From contig JBBRKQ010000163.1 of the NCBI GenBank assembly GCA_038231815.1, positions 1 through 7,475 on the forward strand: a stretch of DNA of 7,475 bases, in the 5' to 3' direction. The notes below the pieces were generated by a model. The model did not search any database, was not told the origin of the DNA, and saw only the letters and a list, made by a program, of their open reading frames with translations. The position numbers were made by a program, and so were the translations under genes. Within the stretch, counting starts at the first letter, position 1. Every line of letters begins with the position of its first letter. Shown here in pieces: positions 6,467-7,475 of this stretch. Source of the DNA: CAILKP01 sp038231815. GTDB lineage: Bacteria > Planctomycetota > Phycisphaerae > Phycisphaerales > UBA1924.

Positions 6467-6663
6467 ACATAGCCCGTGTTGGGCCCGTGTGGGCAAACAT
6501 CAATATCAAGAGCAGGTCAACCGGGGAGGTTGTTATCGATGCTGGCGTGCGATGCCCTGAAGAGCAGCTTTCCAGAGTCGCTGATGCCATCCGCATTTTG
6601 GCGACGCAGAATGCGCCAGCTGCCCCGCCCGAATCCCTGCCTGCAACCGAGCCCGAAATCTAG
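6463..6663 (+). CDS. Small hypothetical protein, 66 aa
   Basis: I do not recognise this gene. GTG 6463 opens a 66-aa frame. The first two thirds look like a small folded unit: probable strands at WANINIKS (10-17) and EVVIDAG (22-28), then an amphipathic helix PEEQLSRVADAIRIL (32-46). A tail rich in Ala, Pro and Glu follows to the stop. There is no signal peptide and no membrane segment; one Cys lies at position 31. By my count 41 of 66 third codon positions are G or C. The frame is open further upstream without a standard start codon. A competing frame (GTG 6476 to 6670) gives a less protein-like product. The stop shares CTAG with the stop of the convergent gene. It may be co-translated with the glycosyltransferase. 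Confidence 0.5.
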   Translation: MNIARVGPVWANINIKSRSTGEVVIDAGVRCPEEQLSRVADAIRILATQNAPAAPPESLPATEPEI

Positions 6664-7475
6664 CTCATGACCGTTGTATTGTTTGTGATCGGTTCAACCG
6701 CCGATTGCCACAGCCCGCCGCTGCGCTCAAGCATCGCCGTGAGTGTCCGCATGACATCGTTCACCGTCACGTTTCGGGTTCGCCACCACCACGGGTCACT
6801 TTGCGGTAGCTCGCCAACCGGCGTGATGCAGCCCCACAATTCGCGCTCATAGCGCGTGATGGTTTCAACATCTTCTGGCCCACGTCCCGAACCGGTGATC
6901 GACCAGGGCACACATCGGGTGCCGTGCAAGCCGTTTGTCACAAGCTCATCACCGTCGCGCCAGATCTCAACGTGGTGCTTTGCCGGGTTCTCTATTGCGT
7001 GGTTGTTCAAGTACGCCACCCCCTCTCGCCAGCAGGGGTGCAGCCCTGAGAGCGCCAGCGTTGGGCAGCCAACCGCGGCCGACATGTTGGCCCCGCCACC
7101 CTGATTGCTGATGTGCACATCGCACCGGGCCATCACAGCCGCCTGCTGGCGGGCCGAGAGCGGCCGGCCCCGGTGCATCAGCCGGGAGTACGGCGGGCAG
7201 TCTGTCCAGCCAAACCACACCACCGTTGCGCCCAGCTCGCGCTCGATTCGTGCGCACAACTCCAGCGTCTTATCGTGCCCCCAGCCGCGGAACCGCTCCA
7301 GCGTCAGGCCCATGTTCACGCCGATGCATGGACCACCCCGCCTTCGGAAAGGCTCGATTACCTCCGCGGCCAGTGCTTTGTCAGCGTCGCACAGGTGAAT
7401 CGTCGCATCGGTGCGGCCGGGGGGCAATTCAACATGCTGAGCATGAAAATCGCACACGTGCTGGTACACAGCGCC
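6660..7475 (-). CDS. GT9-like glycosyltransferase (heptosyltransferase-like), 5' end beyond the window
   Basis: The frame on the minus strand is open from the window edge (7475) to TAG at 6662-6660, giving 271 visible residues. The GTG at 7469 is not needed as a start. GT9 proteins are usually about 350 aa, so the N-terminal acceptor domain is probably largely missing. The visible part matches the donor-binding half: GVNMGLTLERFRGWGHDKTLE (52-72) corresponds to the GxNPG...W region. ISNQGGGANMSAAVGCPTLA (122-141) then GLHP corresponds to the family's D-S-G-x-x-H-x-A-A-x-G-x-P loop, with NQGGGAN in place of DSGPMH. A Trp-rich segment (DPWWWRTRN, 227-235) lies near the C-terminus. It probably transfers a sugar in assembly of a surface glycan or glycoconjugate; donor and acceptor cannot be named. 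Transcription is convergent with the genes to its left, and no terminator separates them. Confidence 0.8.
   Translation of the reverse strand, partial: GAVYQHVCDFHAQHVELPPGRTDATIHLCDADKALAAEVIEPFRRRGGPCIGVNMGLTLERFRGWGHDKTLELCARIERELGATVVWFGWTDCPPYSRLMHRGRPLSARQQAAVMARCDVHISNQGGGANMSAAVGCPTLALSGLHPCWREGVAYLNNHAIENPAKHHVEIWRDGDELVTNGLHGTRCVPWSITGSGRGPEDVETITRYERELWGCITPVGELPQSDPWWWRTRNVTVNDVMRTLTAMLERSGGLWQSAVEPITNNTTVMS

Noticed and set aside
6476..6670. Alternative small ORF from GTG 6476 in another frame
   Set aside because: It overlaps the 6463 frame almost completely, and its product lacks the regular strand/helix pattern. It also crosses the convergent gene's stop.

Overview
The window reads like a high-GC Gram-negative-type genome, most probably a planctomycete, with Phycisphaerae-like lineages the best guess. 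The strongest hint is the first gene. It encodes a prepilin-like protein with the FTLIELLVVIAIIALL-type N-terminus, continuing into LLPALGKAR, and a degenerate C-terminal H...D-x-H-V motif, a combination that is greatly expanded in that phylum. GTG starts and the near absence of Shine-Dalgarno sequences fit but prove nothing. The taxonomic call is an inference from family knowledge, not from a marker gene.

Layout. Positions 1-65 hold five perfect copies of a 13-bp tandem repeat that is cut by the window edge and has stop codons in all six frames. A short leader with a hairpin follows, then the prepilin-like gene (186-1085). After a 121-bp gap comes a tightly coupled sugar-type ABC importer set: a lipoprotein solute-binding protein (1207-2643), a MalF/UgpA-type permease (2640-3545) and a MalG/UgpE-type permease (3542-4378). 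Each junction is a 4-nt GTGA stop/start overlap. No ATPase is encoded here, so the importer must use an ATPase from elsewhere.

A second part starts after a 115-bp gap containing two inverted repeats. It holds a two-module protein (4494-6404) with a GT4-type glycosyltransferase joined to a C-terminal Rossmann-like domain, then a possible 21-codon ORF and an unrecognised 66-aa ORF (6463-6663), again chained by GTGA overlaps. On the opposite strand a partial GT9-like (heptosyltransferase-like) glycosyltransferase runs in from the right edge and ends at 6660. Its stop codon and that of the 66-aa ORF share the palindrome CTAG.

Functionally, the left half looks like carbohydrate uptake with an associated pseudopilin-type surface protein. 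The right half looks like glycan or glycoconjugate assembly. No substrate can be named from this sequence. No RNA gene, CRISPR array, transposase, integrase or phage gene was seen.
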